In this document: piece by piece, positions 22,310 through 33,642 of the stretch | Position numbering within the stretch: position 1 is the first letter of the stretch | Layout of the letters: each line of letters starts with the position of its first letter | Source: Patella vulgata | Taxonomy: Eukaryota > Mollusca > Gastropoda > Patellidae | Length of the DNA stretch: 64,000 nt | Assembly: GCF_932274485.2 (NCBI RefSeq) | Contig: NC_065879.2 | Span: 33,164,436-33,228,435 of the forward strand | Reading direction: 5' to 3' | Notes under the pieces: model-generated | Databases searched by the model: none | The model's input: the letters and a program-made list of their open reading frames with translations, nothing else | What the model was told of the DNA's origin: nothing | Translations under genes and position numbers: made by a program

Positions 22310-23128
22310 TTAATCTTTTAAATTTATAATGGATTTCGACGACTGTGCCTGTTTATTTAATTTAGAATATAAATCTATATTCTAAAGTTATATATTTCTT
22401 CGTTTGTTATTAACTATGAAGAATCCATCATAAAATGAAATGGGGCTTAATGACCAACTTATCTGCACCAACGGGGCTAATGTAGATGGTGTCAATCATA
22501 AAAGGACTACGTTGTACCTGATACGATCGTACTCGAAACAATGAATAACTAGGACTACCAAAACAATGATACAGCTGCGCCAAACCAAATGATAGATTTA
22601 TCTAGATACTCCATCAAGAATGATGATTCATCCAACTGCATCACAATGATTGATAACCTAAATCTAATGACCCAGAAATGTAGTAAATTGCAGCTAAACA
22701 ACTGCAATACTAGTTACTTTAGTGACGGAATACTGTCCGATGCTAAAGACAACTTACATGAAAATAGGGCCTTTTCCCAACCTGGGTTCTAAGGCTATTT
22801 TCACCGCGATTCTTCTTTGGTTGTCTGTAGCATCGGGCAGTAACGGATAGAGAGCAGAGCCGATAAGAATCCGTTACTAAAGTAACTAATGCAAAATAAA
22901 ACAACGAAAATGGACACAGAACCAATAATTAATAAAATCAAAACCTGTGAAAAAACAGATGTGACACCGTTCAGCTACAAATTTTAAATCCAAAACGTAT
23001 GTAGGTGAACAATGCTACAAAAGCAACCGCTAAGCTGTCAACAGCAGATAAGCACACTTTTGATTCGATTCAATGGATCCCACCGTCGGTATATCCCCGG
23101 GCTTTTTCCATGGCTCTCTTTCCGCTAC
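22307..23128. repeat. 822-bp duplicated segment, copy 1
   Basis: It is nearly identical to 25156-25977, with only about six differences seen by eye. This copy lies inside a minisatellite and is flanked by an exact 29-bp direct repeat (22281-22309 and 23128-23156, starting CGTGGAAAAGTCTTTGTGCA). It carries a SINE2-like tail near 22436 on the minus strand and a 178-bp MITE at 22711-22888. No transposase or reverse transcriptase was recognised. The 29-bp repeat looks like a long target duplication or a repair product. Confidence 0.88.
22711..22888. mobile_element. 178-bp MITE inside duplicated segment, copy 1
   Basis: Inverted ends TAGTTACTTTAGTGACGGAA and (reverse complement of the right end) TAGTTACTTTAGTAACGGAT. 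The flanks share CTGCAA, a trace of a target duplication. It resembles the 176-bp element at 43734-43909 in length and terminal sequence. Confidence 0.75.
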
Positions 23129-23275
23129 GTGGAAAAGTCTTTGTGCAAGTCATATGGTCATGTATCAATGATTGAATTGTTATATTCTCACCATGAACAT
23201 GAAAAAAGGTCCGTGTAAAGTCATGTGGCCACATATCACTTGTTGGATGGCGATATCTTTTTCGCACATAAAGAC
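23128..23275 (+). repeat. Degenerate minisatellite, right part
   Basis: It continues the 21960-22309 array after the insertion: CATATGGTCATGTATCAATG, CACCATGAACATGAAAAAAG, then AAAGTCATGTGGCCACATAT and a GGCGATATCTTTTTC stretch. About two units. Confidence 0.7.
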
Positions 23276-24230
23276 AGACATTAAAGAATTAAGTAATGCT
23301 GAAGCTATAGGTATTTTTATTGGTGAACAGCGAGGCAGGGAATATCCATGACCCATCGGACTAAGACAATCCTTTTCCTAGAAATAGGCTAAAAAACTTG
23401 TTAAAACGAGAATAACTCGTACATCATGTAACATGTAAAAAACAGCACTAATATCGAATAGCATGTATCCCCAAGAGAAACAATCATTCCAACTATCCTA
23501 GCATTTTGTTCTGTAAATCGGTGTCTCTGGCGACGCAATGTCCTGATAGCGAGGGCAACGGTTCATACAATAACATGCTAGAATTCCGTGTCCTATTGTG
23601 TAATTCCTGTTTGGATTCATGTAATATTTACCATTAGAAAACAAAGAAACGGCTATTATGATCTATATAACTGCCCACCTACAATAGATGTATTAATAAA
23701 GGTTGAAGTTTATAAAGTAGATAAATGTACATGCAAGTGTGTGTGAGTTAGTTTTATTTAACGTCCGCTTCCACCGAGGTGATATCGCAGTATTGACCAT
23801 TAGTATATATAGGATTTTTTGTAAAGATAATAATATGCTTAGGTGGCACACTTCCATTATTATACATAACGTGTATTTTAGCAGACATTTTATGTGTACC
23901 GTGTATTATTTAAAGCCAATAGCCTTAATCTTCCACCCATTAAGGGTATTGTTACATGGAAGATTTCCTCTAATCATGTTATTTCTTTGAGAAAAACAAA
24001 AGGTAATCCTTTTCTAAAAATAAAAGAATCATCCGGATTATATTCTTTGTCAAGCAAAACAGTAGGACGTTAAACCCCATTTCATTTCTTTGTCATTACC
24101 CTCTTAAACAAATCAGTGACAACCAACGTCCCCGGGGCCTCTATGCTTTTAAAAACAACACGCCTCGATTATTATACAATCTTATACACAATCCTTAATA
24201 GTCTCTTTATTTCATGACTCCCAGCATTGT
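23276..24230. other. Non-coding DNA with two retroposon tails
   Basis: A LINE tail lies at 23753-23790 on the minus strand (TTTAACGTCCGCTTCCACCG, then AGGTGATATCGCAG). A SINE2 tail lies at about 24064-24092 on the plus strand (GTAGGACGTTAAACCCCATT, then TCATTTC). Neither has a recognisable body. Nothing else was seen. Confidence 0.6.
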
Positions 24231-24545
24231 ATTCTACTATGTAAATTGCCACATTGTGTATTAAAAAAAGCGTGATTACCATAAAGTTTTATGTGATCTA
24301 TATATACCACCACCTTGTGTCTTAAAGAGATGTAACTACCAGAAATTATAAACCACAATTTTGTGCATTACAGAAATCGTGATTACCAGCAAGTCTACAG
24401 TAATCTAGTATGAACTACTGCCATCTTGTAAATTATAGAGATCTAACTACCAAAAAGTATATTCTAATATAAAAACCAAAATTTTGTGCATTACAGAGGT
24501 CTATAACTACCAAAACGTGTATTCTAGTAAATGACCTCACTTTGA
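24231..24545 (+). repeat. Degenerate tandem repeat, about 62-bp unit
   Basis: About five to six diverged units share CCACNTTGTGTATTACAGAG, then ATCTAACTACCAAAAAGT and a TATTCTA stretch, with GTGATTACCA as a frequent variant. No coding or transposon feature. Confidence 0.65.
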
Positions 24546-24689
24546 GTATACACTGTATAAAGATGTATTATGCAAGCGCTAAATCTGCCTATTGCAAGTC
24601 TTTTTTCTAGCTTTAAATGTTATATAAATTATTAATTAGACATGTATTCACATACCCAATTCTCTAGATCACCTGGTGGCGTCTTTTAT

Positions 24690-24900
24690 TAATTTAATGG
24701 ATAATAGGGACTTTTTATTATCGTAGCAATGGTACGGAAAAATCAATACATTATTGTCAAAATTTCAAACACTTATTACCTCGCTCAGAATAAACTAACT
24801 TGACTGAAATTTTCAATATACTTATTTTTCATTATCTACTTTTCAACTATAATAGCAAAAACGACCAGCTCTTTATCTAAATCATGGTGCGTCTTTAAGA
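24690..24900 (+). repeat. Old interspersed repeat (family D)
   Basis: Shares GGATAATAGGGACTTTTTAT, CTCAGAATAAACTAACTTGA and the CATTATCTACTTTTCAACTA core with the copies at 12143 and 61440. Confidence 0.45.
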
Positions 24901-25155
24901 GACTGTGCATTGACGAATATCGGGTAGTGTTGAAGAAAGAAAAGCTTATTACTCGTTGTATTATCAAAAGACGTGTATAGCCGAATGAGATCGTAGGTAA
25001 ATATGTGTGTTATTGTCAACTGATATTGTATTTTATTCCGGAAGGCAGGTGTTTAGTAGTAATATATCGCCTAAAACGTATTTAGCAAATTCTATTTTTC
25101 TAATGAGCGTCTGTAATTTCCAAAAGATCTATCAGACGTATTTAATGGTATTTTA

Positions 25156-25977
25156 ATGTTAATCTTTTAAATTTATAATGGATTTCGACGACTGTGCCTG
25201 TTTATTTAATTTAGAATATAAATCTATATTCTAAAGTTATATATTTCTTCGTTTGTTATTAACTATGAAGAATCCATCATAAAATGAAATGGGGCTTAAT
25301 GACCAACTTATCTGCACCAACGGGGCTAATGTAGATGGTGTCAATCATAAAAGGACTACGTTGTACCTGATACGATCGTACTCGAAACAATGAATAACTA
25401 GGACTACCAAAACAATGATACAGCTGCGCCAAACCAAATGATAGATTTATCTAGATACTCCATCAAGAATGATGACTCATCCAACTGCATCACAATGATT
25501 GATAACCTAAATCTAATGACCCAGAAATGTAGTAAATTGCAGCTAAACAACTGCAATACTAGTTACTTTAGTGACGGAATACTGTCCGATGCTAAAGACA
25601 ACTTACATGAAAATAGGGCCTTTCCCCCACCTGGGTTCTAAGGCTATTTTCACCGCGATTCTTCTTTGGTTTTCTGTAGCATCGGGCAGTAACGGATAGA
25701 GAGCAGAGCCGATAAGAATCCGTTACTAAAGTAACTACTGCAAAATAAAACAACGAAAATGGACACAGAACCAATAATTAATAAAATCAAAACCTGTGAA
25801 AAAACAGATGTGACACCGTTCAGCTACAAATTTTAAATCCAAAACGTATGTAGGTGAACAATGCTACAAAAGCAACCGCTAAGCTGTCAACAGCAGATAA
25901 GCACACTTTTGATTCGATTCAATGGATCCCACCGTCGGTATATCCCCGGGCTTTTTCCATGGCTCTCTTCCCGCTAC
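25156..25977. repeat. 822-bp duplicated segment, copy 2
   Basis: The near-identical partner of 22307-23128. It lies about 2.85 kb away in the same orientation and is not flanked by the 29-bp repeat. Its ends are ATGTTAATCTTTT and CTCTTCCCGCTAC. No clear target duplication was found, so it may be the donor or a gene-conversion product. Confidence 0.88.
25560..25737. mobile_element. 178-bp MITE inside duplicated segment, copy 2
   Basis: Same element and position as 22711-22888, so it was present before the duplication. The right flank ACTGCAAAA is closer to the left flank ACTGCAATA here than in copy 1, which supports an original target duplication of about 9 bp. Confidence 0.75.
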
Positions 25978-26644
25978 AAGAGTCTTCAATGGTGTCGAAG
26001 ATATATGTTTAATCCTCTAGACATTATCATTTCCATATGACGCCGAGATACGTGAATAATGTCTGACCAAATTATGAGTAAAGAATATTAAACCGACGTA
26101 ATAACTAGTAAAATTAATTAAGTATCGCTAATCATTCTGTAAACGACGATTTGGATTTGAATCTTGTAAGTTCCTACATGAAGGGATGAGTTATGCCGAG
26201 GGTGTCCAGAAGGCCATTAACGGGACTAAGTAAAGGGGGAACTTCTGCTCTCAAAAAACTAACCCGGATCTTCAGTACATCATAATCATATTGCCCAACC
26301 AGTGTCATATACCGTTCCTCACAAATGATCTCGAGCATGCTCCACGCAGCCCAATTATTAAAATTGTCATAGATACTCACCTATAGATCTCATATAAAAT
26401 CGTCAAATATATAATGTGATGAACAACATTACGGAAACAGTTTTATATATTATAAGCATATTGTTGTTATTGCATTCACTTGTATTTTTCATAATTGTAA
26501 ATACTCATCTGTTTAAATCAAATATAATCAAGATATTAGGAAATATTTTACTTACGGTATTTTTATTATTCATCTTCTATAGCGCTTCATTGTTACGAAC
26601 AGGTAACCTGTTCATCACGGTTTGGTGATATTTTACACGACTAC
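25978..26644. other. Non-coding DNA
   Basis: No gene was recognised. A 70-codon, strongly hydrophobic open frame at 26416-26628 could be read as two membrane segments, but it is what very AT-rich DNA codes by chance. Confidence 0.45.
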
Positions 26645-26788
26645 GGTACTACTACACTAGGTTTAAGAATACACTACTAAGGTACTACTGCATTAGGATT
26701 AAGAATACACCACTGTGGTACTACTGCATTAGGATTAAGAATACACCACTGTGGTACTACTACATTAATGTTAAGAATACCCTACTAA
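26645..26788 (+). repeat. Four tandem copies of a 36-bp unit
   Basis: Units start at 26645, 26681, 26717 and 26753 with GGTACTAC, and share GCATTAGGATTAAGAATACA. Units 2 and 3 are identical or nearly so. Confidence 0.9.
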
Positions 26789-27309
26789 TTAACTATTGTC
26801 TTCCACCGCATTCCGATGCATATTATCCACAAAATGACACCCTTAAACATCACCAGAATCTTCATTCATTTCGGCACGTAATAAAAGCTAATTTAAAAAT
26901 AAAAATAACAGTGTTTACAGAAAGGGGCGTGTGTAACGCTTAATATCAGTTGAGAATTTCTATTCATGGATTGTACTTCGCTAAACTAAAGGTTAATTGT
27001 ATTTAGAAACGAGTGTTTAAAAAATATCGAAAACGAACATGATGTATTTTATGTGAGTTATTTTTCAAATATAGAACCCAGTAGATATGGATCCGAATTT
27101 GAATTCAGAAGCAATTTCGTTTCATTTCCTTTTTAAAACAATTTCCATCAAAAGCCGGAAATTAGAATATGCAAAGATGACGCATCGACACTGATGTAGG
27201 TTTTTGTTTAATTGAACAGAAACTGATATTTGGATGACCAAGCTAAACGTCATTCCGTATTTAACATAAGCGAACATATCTCACAATTTAATAAACATGT
27301 ATTACTTAC
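26789..27309. other. Non-coding DNA
   Basis: Nothing recognisable. Confidence 0.5.
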
Positions 27310-27605
27310 TTGCTCAATTATCCGTTTTAAAGCATCGAACAATCGAATTGCTGACCACTAGGCAGAAATGTTCATTATCAAAATACAGTCATTAGTATTT
27401 ATGGAATGAAACTATACACCAGAATTAGAATCAAAGTTTTCGTGTTCCAAGGCATCGACCAAAGAATTGCTTATCTCTGCTTAGCCTAAGCGGAAAATGT
27501 ACATTATATAGCCCCGTCAAGGCATTCACAAAAACACCTACACCAAGCTTAATTCGACGCAGAGTTATGTGTCCCAAATATTGTAACGTGACGGACAGGT
27601 GGATA
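27310..27605 (+). repeat. Family G repeat body, two monomers
   Basis: Two diverged units share AAAGCATCGA, GAATTGCTTATCTCTGCTTA and TCAAGGCATTC segments with 44873-45165. It ends in GTGACGGACAGG without the terminal hairpin. Confidence 0.6.
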
Positions 27606-27789
27606 AGCAGGTGAACGGATCTATTTGAATAATCCCCTTTATAAACGAATGACATAAACGCAAAAAATGTGTAACTCTGCTTTAAACGGCAGGGAACCAA
27701 ACTTTAATGAAATGCCACAAACTTTAATTAAAACAACCTTCTGGAAAACAAAAGTAACAGACAACTGTAATCCTTCCCGGTTTCTCCGG

Positions 27790-27910
27790 TAGGGGAAATA
27801 AAGTGAAATTATTTTAACGTCCCACGTCTCTCTCGGCACCAACCGGGATAATGAAAACGAGCATATAAGAGAAATTTTGCCCAGACACAGACGTTTCTGC
27901 CTACTCATCG
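27790..27910 (-). mobile_element. SINE2 fragment
   Basis: The plus strand reads GTGAAATTATTTTAACGTCC, then ACCAACCGGGATAATGAAAA and GAGAAATTTTGCCCAGACAC. This order matches the 3' half of SINE2 on the minus strand. Confidence 0.65.
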
Positions 27911-28795
27911 TCAAATTCCATCTGCAAAGTGTTCTTTGATGCGAGAATAATTAACAAAATGGCCACCAAAATATTTTGCTCAAAGTGAATTAGATGTGTT
28001 TTCCGATAGTTGAATTTCAGTTATTGTGGCTTGATACTGTATAAATAAATCAGTAGGGCCAATTGGAGAGTATTATTTTCGAGTAAGCCAGGGCTTGTCT
28101 TTCATTACCGTAACCAAAATTTTCTCAGGTCAATGTAAGCTCTTCTGGAAAAATTAAAATATTGAAATTTATATCAATGATTCGCATTCTGATATAGTTA
28201 CGGTGATTGAACATAACATTCCATCGTTTAGGCCTATTGTACATGCAGAATAAAAATTCAATGAGACCTTGAAATTTTGCAATCCTTGGCAGAAGCTTGG
28301 CGTGCCTATTTTTGTGGCAACTTTAGAATGTAAATGATGGTTTATCAGAAAATCTCACTAACGTTACTTTATCAAATTTGAGGTCAACTACTTTTACCAA
28401 AAATAAACCTGCTCAAACCAGGACTAATACAAAGCAAATAAATATTCCGTGGTGTATTGTTGCATCATATTGCTCCATACTCGAGAAATAAAATTTGTAT
28501 AACACAATTTTGGCAGATATAATATTCCAACTGGCAGAGTTAAACAATATGAAAAGTCTTTTGGACAAAATGTGTAATCTATATTGGTGAGAAAAGACTG
28601 ACAGCTCTGGTTGTTGCACACCAAGTTGAGCTGTCAGGACTTCTGTGTTGTTGCACCAGGAACTGGGGCACATACTCTACTCATCTTGTTCTTGGGGGCG
28701 ACGCTCTTCGAAAAAAGGCCTAAGACTCCAGAATTAAAGTACGATTAACATGAAATTGGGCATACCTGTTCCTTCTGTTTCGATTGCTTGAGTTA
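27911..28795. other. Non-coding DNA
   Basis: Nothing recognisable. The 86-codon minus-strand frame at 28413-28673 contains short internal sequence repeats (GTTGCACCA, GTTGAGCTGTCAG) but no protein motif. Confidence 0.45.
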
Positions 28796-29118
28796 GATTT
28801 TTGATACGACTTCACAATTCCAGCGACAAGGTCGCCCAGATGTAAATAAGGTTAGGGTACGTAATTGTTTGCGAGACTGTAGGTTATGGTAAGCATTGGG
28901 GATAGGTCCGGGGTTAGCATTGGGAGTGAGATTTTTGATATGACTTCACAATTCCAGCGACAAGGTCGCCCAGATGTAAATAAGGTTAGGGCACGTGATT
29001 GTTTGCGAGACTGTAGGTTATGGTAAGCATCGAGGATAAGTCCAGGGTTAGTATTGGGATTAGCGCTAGCCCTGTTTACATCTCGTGACCTATGGCGAAA
29101 AATAGAGTTGGCCTGGTC
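28796..29118. mobile_element. Foldback MITE (family H) with internal 133-bp duplication
   Basis: Left part GCGACAAGGTCGCCCAGATG and right part CATCTCGTGACCTATGGCGA are inverted relatives, as in the simpler copy at 48961-49125. In this copy a 133-bp block is present twice (28796 and 28929), carrying TAAATAAGGTTAGGG and GATTGTTTGCGAGACTGTAG. No coding capacity. Confidence 0.7.
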
Positions 29119-29310
29119 TATTGTACGCGCGTACTTATAAAAATAAAACATACATTTTTTGTACATAATAGCTGAGGTTTATTTCCCACAATCTTTAACA
29201 CTGATTGGCCGGATTGCTATCATACAGAAACAAACCAATGAATAGTTGTACGTGTATGTACATACACATTATCTCTTGGAATGGATACTCAGTCATTATG
29301 TTTTATAACA

Positions 29311-30730
29311 TACTAAACAGAAAAAAAAACAAAAAAAAAACATCAGTACGATTTCAAAATCAGAGAGAAACTTTAATCAAATCATTCTAGAAAATGACTT
29401 ACTAAATGGATCAAAGCAATTTTTTGTGAACTGGTGTGTCCACCGCGAGTGTCAATAACAGCAGCGGAGCGTCTGTACATGGAGTGGGCCAGACGATTGA
29501 TGAACGCCATTGGCACCTGGAACCACACTCTCGGAAAAGCCTGGCGCAATCCAGCGGCTGTGTTTGGTCTGGGTACGACGTTAAGTTCCCTCTGAATTTC
29601 AGCCCAAAGATGTTCAATCGGGTTTAAGTCCGGACTAGGGGCTGGCCAGTGCATAACGTTGACACCGTTCTGCTGTAGAAAGTCCCGAGTAACTCTGGCG
29701 GTGTGGGCACGGGCGTTGTCATGCTGGAAAACGTTGTTTCGATGACGTGCGAAATGTGGTATGACATGGGGTATGAGAGCTTGATCGATGTTCCGCACTG
29801 CTGTGATGCCGCCTCCTCTCCCTGCACCAAGATTTTAGAACACCACAGGACCCACTCTCTGGTTCAGGCCGATTCCACCCCAAACCATTATGCTTGGAGC
29901 TCCCCGTGAGTCTCGTTCCATGACACATGGTCAGAATAACGCTGGCCACGTCGACGCCATATTCTGGCCCTGTCATCTGCAAATGATACGCAATGCCGAA
30001 TCTCAGCTGTGAACAGAACAGTTCTCCATTACTTGTGTCGCCAGTTCTGATGCTGGGCAAACTGTAAACGTTCACGTTGATGGCGAGGGATGAGAATCGG
30101 TCCGCGGTAAGGTCTACGGCAATGGATGTTATCTTTGGTGAGACGTCGGCGCACTGTATCGGTACTGATGGGTCTTCCGTGTGTCCCCACTGCCTGACGA
30201 GCTGTCTCAGATGCCTGTGTGAAGGGATTCTGCACGTGCTGTCGCACTACACATGGCGGTCTTGTCGCCTTGTGGTAACCCTTGGTCTACCAGTTCGGGG
30301 ACGATCATCCGTGGTGTTGGTGGCCCGTAAACGTTGCTGTAGCCTGTAGATGGTCCCAACTTTGACCTGGAAGTGATTGGCAACGGCTTGGGCAGTGTGG
30401 CCAGCGTCGGGTCTTCCAAGCGCCTGGTTCCTCTGAGCTGTTGTGAGTCGTGGCATGCTGCTGACGTTGTAGTGTGAATGGTTCAACCAGGTGTGCATTT
30501 TATAGGGATGGTCCCGCTGAAAATCATGGAGAACACATTACCATCTCAGAAGTCAGGTGGCGTTTTTGAGAACATTTCCCGTGTTCAATTCTGTGTTTGG
30601 GAAGGAGCCTTATTGCTCAGGTAAAGTTGGAGATGTGGTCACAAATATACAATAAAAACATTTGGCAAGTTTTATGCAATGCGTCTATTCAGAGTAACAT
30701 ACCAACCTAACGTTTCTTTTGCTACTTAGT
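29311..30730 (-). mobile_element. Tc1-like DNA transposon, decayed
   Basis: The element encloses the transposase remnant at 29382-30498. Putative ends are imperfect inverted repeats: ACTAAGTAGCAAAAGAAACG (reverse complement of the right end) against a tract starting ACTAAACAGAAAAAAAAAC on the left. Both are next to TA dinucleotides, the usual Tc1 target. The left end is poly-A-rich, so the boundary is approximate. Confidence 0.7.
29382..30498 (-). pseudogene. Tc1 transposase remnant, DD34E type
   Basis: The N-terminus (MPRLTTAQRNQALGRPDAGH, start at 30456) has the paired helix-turn-helix layout with the linker GRPRVTTRRQDR. A second piece (about 30029-30247) carries the TVRRRL and RRPYRGP motifs. 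The C-terminal piece has the second catalytic Asp in QHDNARAHTA and the Glu in SPDLNPIEHLWAE, with 34 residues between them. The pieces are in different frames, with at least two frameshifts. The first catalytic Asp region reads VLFTAEIRHC where Tc1 relatives have VLFSDESRF, so that Asp is lost. The enzyme would cut and paste DNA at TA sites; this copy cannot. Confidence 0.88.
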
Positions 30731-30732
30731 AT

Positions 30733-31381
30733 ATATTAGTTTTTTTTCACGTTGCACTGTCAATATGTTAGCTAAAGGGGGTGCATTTGAATACATCTGG
30801 GTTCGATGGATCTGAATATAAGATGAATCAAGAATTATTTACATCCCACCCCATCCTAAGTTGGGTTTGAACAGTATCTGAATATACCATTAAACCAGAA
30901 CTCGCAATGACTTTAATATATGCGCCTCTCAGTGAACTTAAGTTAGGAGAATTTCATTTTACGGTGCCATTACTTCCACCATAGTCATAAATATCTTGCA
31001 GTCGTGAAAGAATTCATTTCGTTCCTGACAATTACTTGGATTTGAATAACCAATGGGATACGCATGACTACAAACTGACAGGACGCAATACTAGAGTTTA
31101 TCGTTTCTTGGCATCGATTTTTGACGGGCTATTCATTACAGAAAAGATAGAGTGCGAACGTGTACTATGGTTTTCAGTTTTCATTATTTATAGGTTCTCC
31201 TGCATGCAGAAGTAATTATATGTATTGTGGATCACGAGCTCGTAAAGTTTAGCGGATTTATTTACTATGACTGACGTTTGCACTATTTTTTGTTGCATTT
31301 AATCATAGGCTGAGCCCACGGCTTCTGAAGTCGTTTTCAATTTGATATGTCAGCATAAACCTCTTTATTGGATGTGAATTA
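30733..31381. other. Non-coding DNA
   Basis: Nothing recognisable. Confidence 0.5.
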
Positions 31382-31830
31382 TGAAGAGGCGTATTTGATA
31401 TAAATCTATCCTTCATTATAATCACGTTTATAGACTGTCACTTCACTGGAACATTTTTACCGTCATCATTACATCACAAATGTAGCTCAAATCAACATTT
31501 AATAAAAAACTAAATTATAATCCAGGTTTTCTCGTTGACGTTAATCGTGGTTTCAAAAGGAGCTTTCACGGGTCACGTGAGTTTAACATACACTGTAAAG
31601 AGAGAAACTGGTTACCGGTTAACCTTGTCTGAAGGTGAATTTGATGTGAAGAGGCGTATTTGAAATAAATCTACCCTTCATTTATAATCACGTTTATAGA
31701 CTGTCACTTCACTGGAACATTTTTACCGTCATCATTACATCGCAAATATAGCTCAAATCAACATTTAATAACAACAAAATTATAATCCAGATTTTCTCGT
31801 TGGTTACCGGTTAACCTTGTATGAAGGTCT
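31382..31830 (+). repeat. Local duplication of about 160 bp with a short satellite block
   Basis: A block starting AAGAGGCGTATTTGATATAA (31382-31537) recurs at about 31644-31800 (AAGAGGCGTATTTGAAATAA). A shorter block, GGTTACCGGTTAACCTTGT, lies after each copy at about 31611 and 31803. The copies are roughly 95% alike. Confidence 0.8.
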
Positions 31831-32774
31831 GTGCTCAAAATCACGTAACATAATATATTAGGAGTTTTCTTGCACTGGGTGATACACATGTGGTACCTCT
31901 GATCTTAGTGTTTTGGCAAGTGAGGTGTTCTAAAAGCATGAACGATTTAAAAATCCTGTTTTTCGCCGAAAGGAAACGAAAATGGCGCCAAGGCGTACTT
32001 GTGGAGTCCTAGTGCTGATCGACAATCGTAAATGGAAACTGTCCATTCGAATTTCTTTAAATTATTTTTATCCATTAACATGAAATTTATAATAGTTGAC
32101 TTGTGTGTGAGGCTTAATAACATTTCATGAACAGATGTCCCCGAGAGTTACTGTTAGCGTTGGTGGTATTCAGGCTGACCGACTTGGCATGACCTTTTCA
32201 TAAATTATTGGATACTAATGACATGCATTGTTAATCACACAGTTCTATTAGTGAGTTTGTTCACCTTTAAGATAAGGTGAAAACAATCCAGTTCCTGACA
32301 AACAGATTACAACATGATATCATGTATTGGTTTTGTTTACGTCTGTCATTTTCCTATCAGCCGCATTTTCGTATAATTACTGATATGGAGGATAAGCCGT
32401 TTAGTATCTATAGAAATTCAATCAGAGAATTATTATCAAATACTGTTAAGTCTACAAGGCTTACGGTTCTCAATCTGGAGGTCCTATAAAAACCGATTTT
32501 TTTATCCGGGTTATTTCTTTAAAAATTAAAATGGTCTTGGTTCTTACTACATTCTAACATATCGTGACTAAAAGTTTTAAAGAAATGATAACAAGATTTC
32601 TTTGTTAAAATGACGGCCATAATAATATTGCTGATCACTAATTGTCATTACTAATTAATAAGACAGCCATATTAATTGTTTTGGTCCCACCTATACTATA
32701 CGATAATTATCAATATTAATTATCCCAAGTATACAATTTTGCTCGAATTGGGTATGTACATAGTAATAAATACA
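31831..32774. other. Non-coding DNA
   Basis: Nothing recognisable. A 70-codon frame at 32277-32489 has no motif. Confidence 0.5.
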
Positions 32775-32995
32775 TGAAATGGGGTTTAATGTCCAACATT
32801 TCTGCTCGAACCGGGATAATAAAGACGGTTATAGGTTATACAGGGTATAATGAGGGAGATTTTGTCCGGACAGCAATCGAATTCCAACTGTTATACGTGC
32901 ACACCAATGCGTACACGAGACCTCGGAGTTTCGTCCTACCCAAAAGACTAAGCGTTGCCTTTGCCCGGTCCTTCGCCCTGCATCACTAACAAGGT
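32775..32995 (-). mobile_element. SINE2 copy
   Basis: The plus strand reads GAAATGGGGTTTAATGTCCA, then CGAACCGGGATAATAAAGAC, GAGGGAGATTTTGTCCGGAC and GAGACCTCGGAGTTTCGTCC. This is the full SINE2 body on the minus strand with a weak head. Confidence 0.75.
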
Positions 32996-33642
32996 GGAAC
33001 CACACAAGCTTATAGTACATACAATATAATTTTGTTAGCTGTAAGCACCACCCCCAATAAAAGTGATATCCAATGTTCTTGAAAGAGAACGCACGTTCTG
33101 TTCAAAGCACCGGACGATAATTAAAGTTACAATTTCATATTTTCTAAGAAAGTCAAAACATAATTATTTCTATGTCTTTTGCTCAATAGGTTGTCAACTC
33201 ACTATTATACGATCATAGGTGTCATTCTCACACTTAAAACTCATTTACACCGGAAATAATAACACAATTACCTCCCTTGTTTTCTATTCTCCACCATGGA
33301 GTAGCTATCTTCAAACGTTTGAATTTGAAGATGAAAATGATATTTTTGCCAATTTCTCAACTGGCAATAGTGAATTATAGGATTAATAGGATTATTCTTT
33401 AACAAAGTAGGACTGTTGATAAATATCATCTATTTTAGGACTTTATTTTAATACATTTTAAAAATATAACTTAAAAATATGAAATTGTAACTTTAGTTAG
33501 ACTACAGTTAAAAATAAGACGCGATAGTTTCGATAATTGAGCCATAACCAGCATTTAACATGGCAACAACGCACGCGCTTGGCAGTTTACAGTAGCTAGA
33601 CCCCTTTTATTTGGATACAAATCTATACTAATATTTACGACT
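32996..33642. other. Non-coding DNA
   Basis: Nothing recognisable. Confidence 0.5.

Noticed and set aside
22589-22792. 67-codon frame conserved in both 822-bp copies (also 25438-25641)
   Set aside because: The copies are over 99% identical throughout, so conservation carries no weight, and the frame runs into a MITE.
26416-26628. 70-codon hydrophobic open frame that could be a two-pass membrane protein
   Set aside because: The region is extremely AT-rich, which gives Ile, Leu and Phe-rich chance frames; no promoter, splice site or conserved motif supports it.
29436-29627. Plus-strand frames overlapping the Tc1 remnant
   Set aside because: Shadows of the minus-strand transposase, which has clear family motifs.
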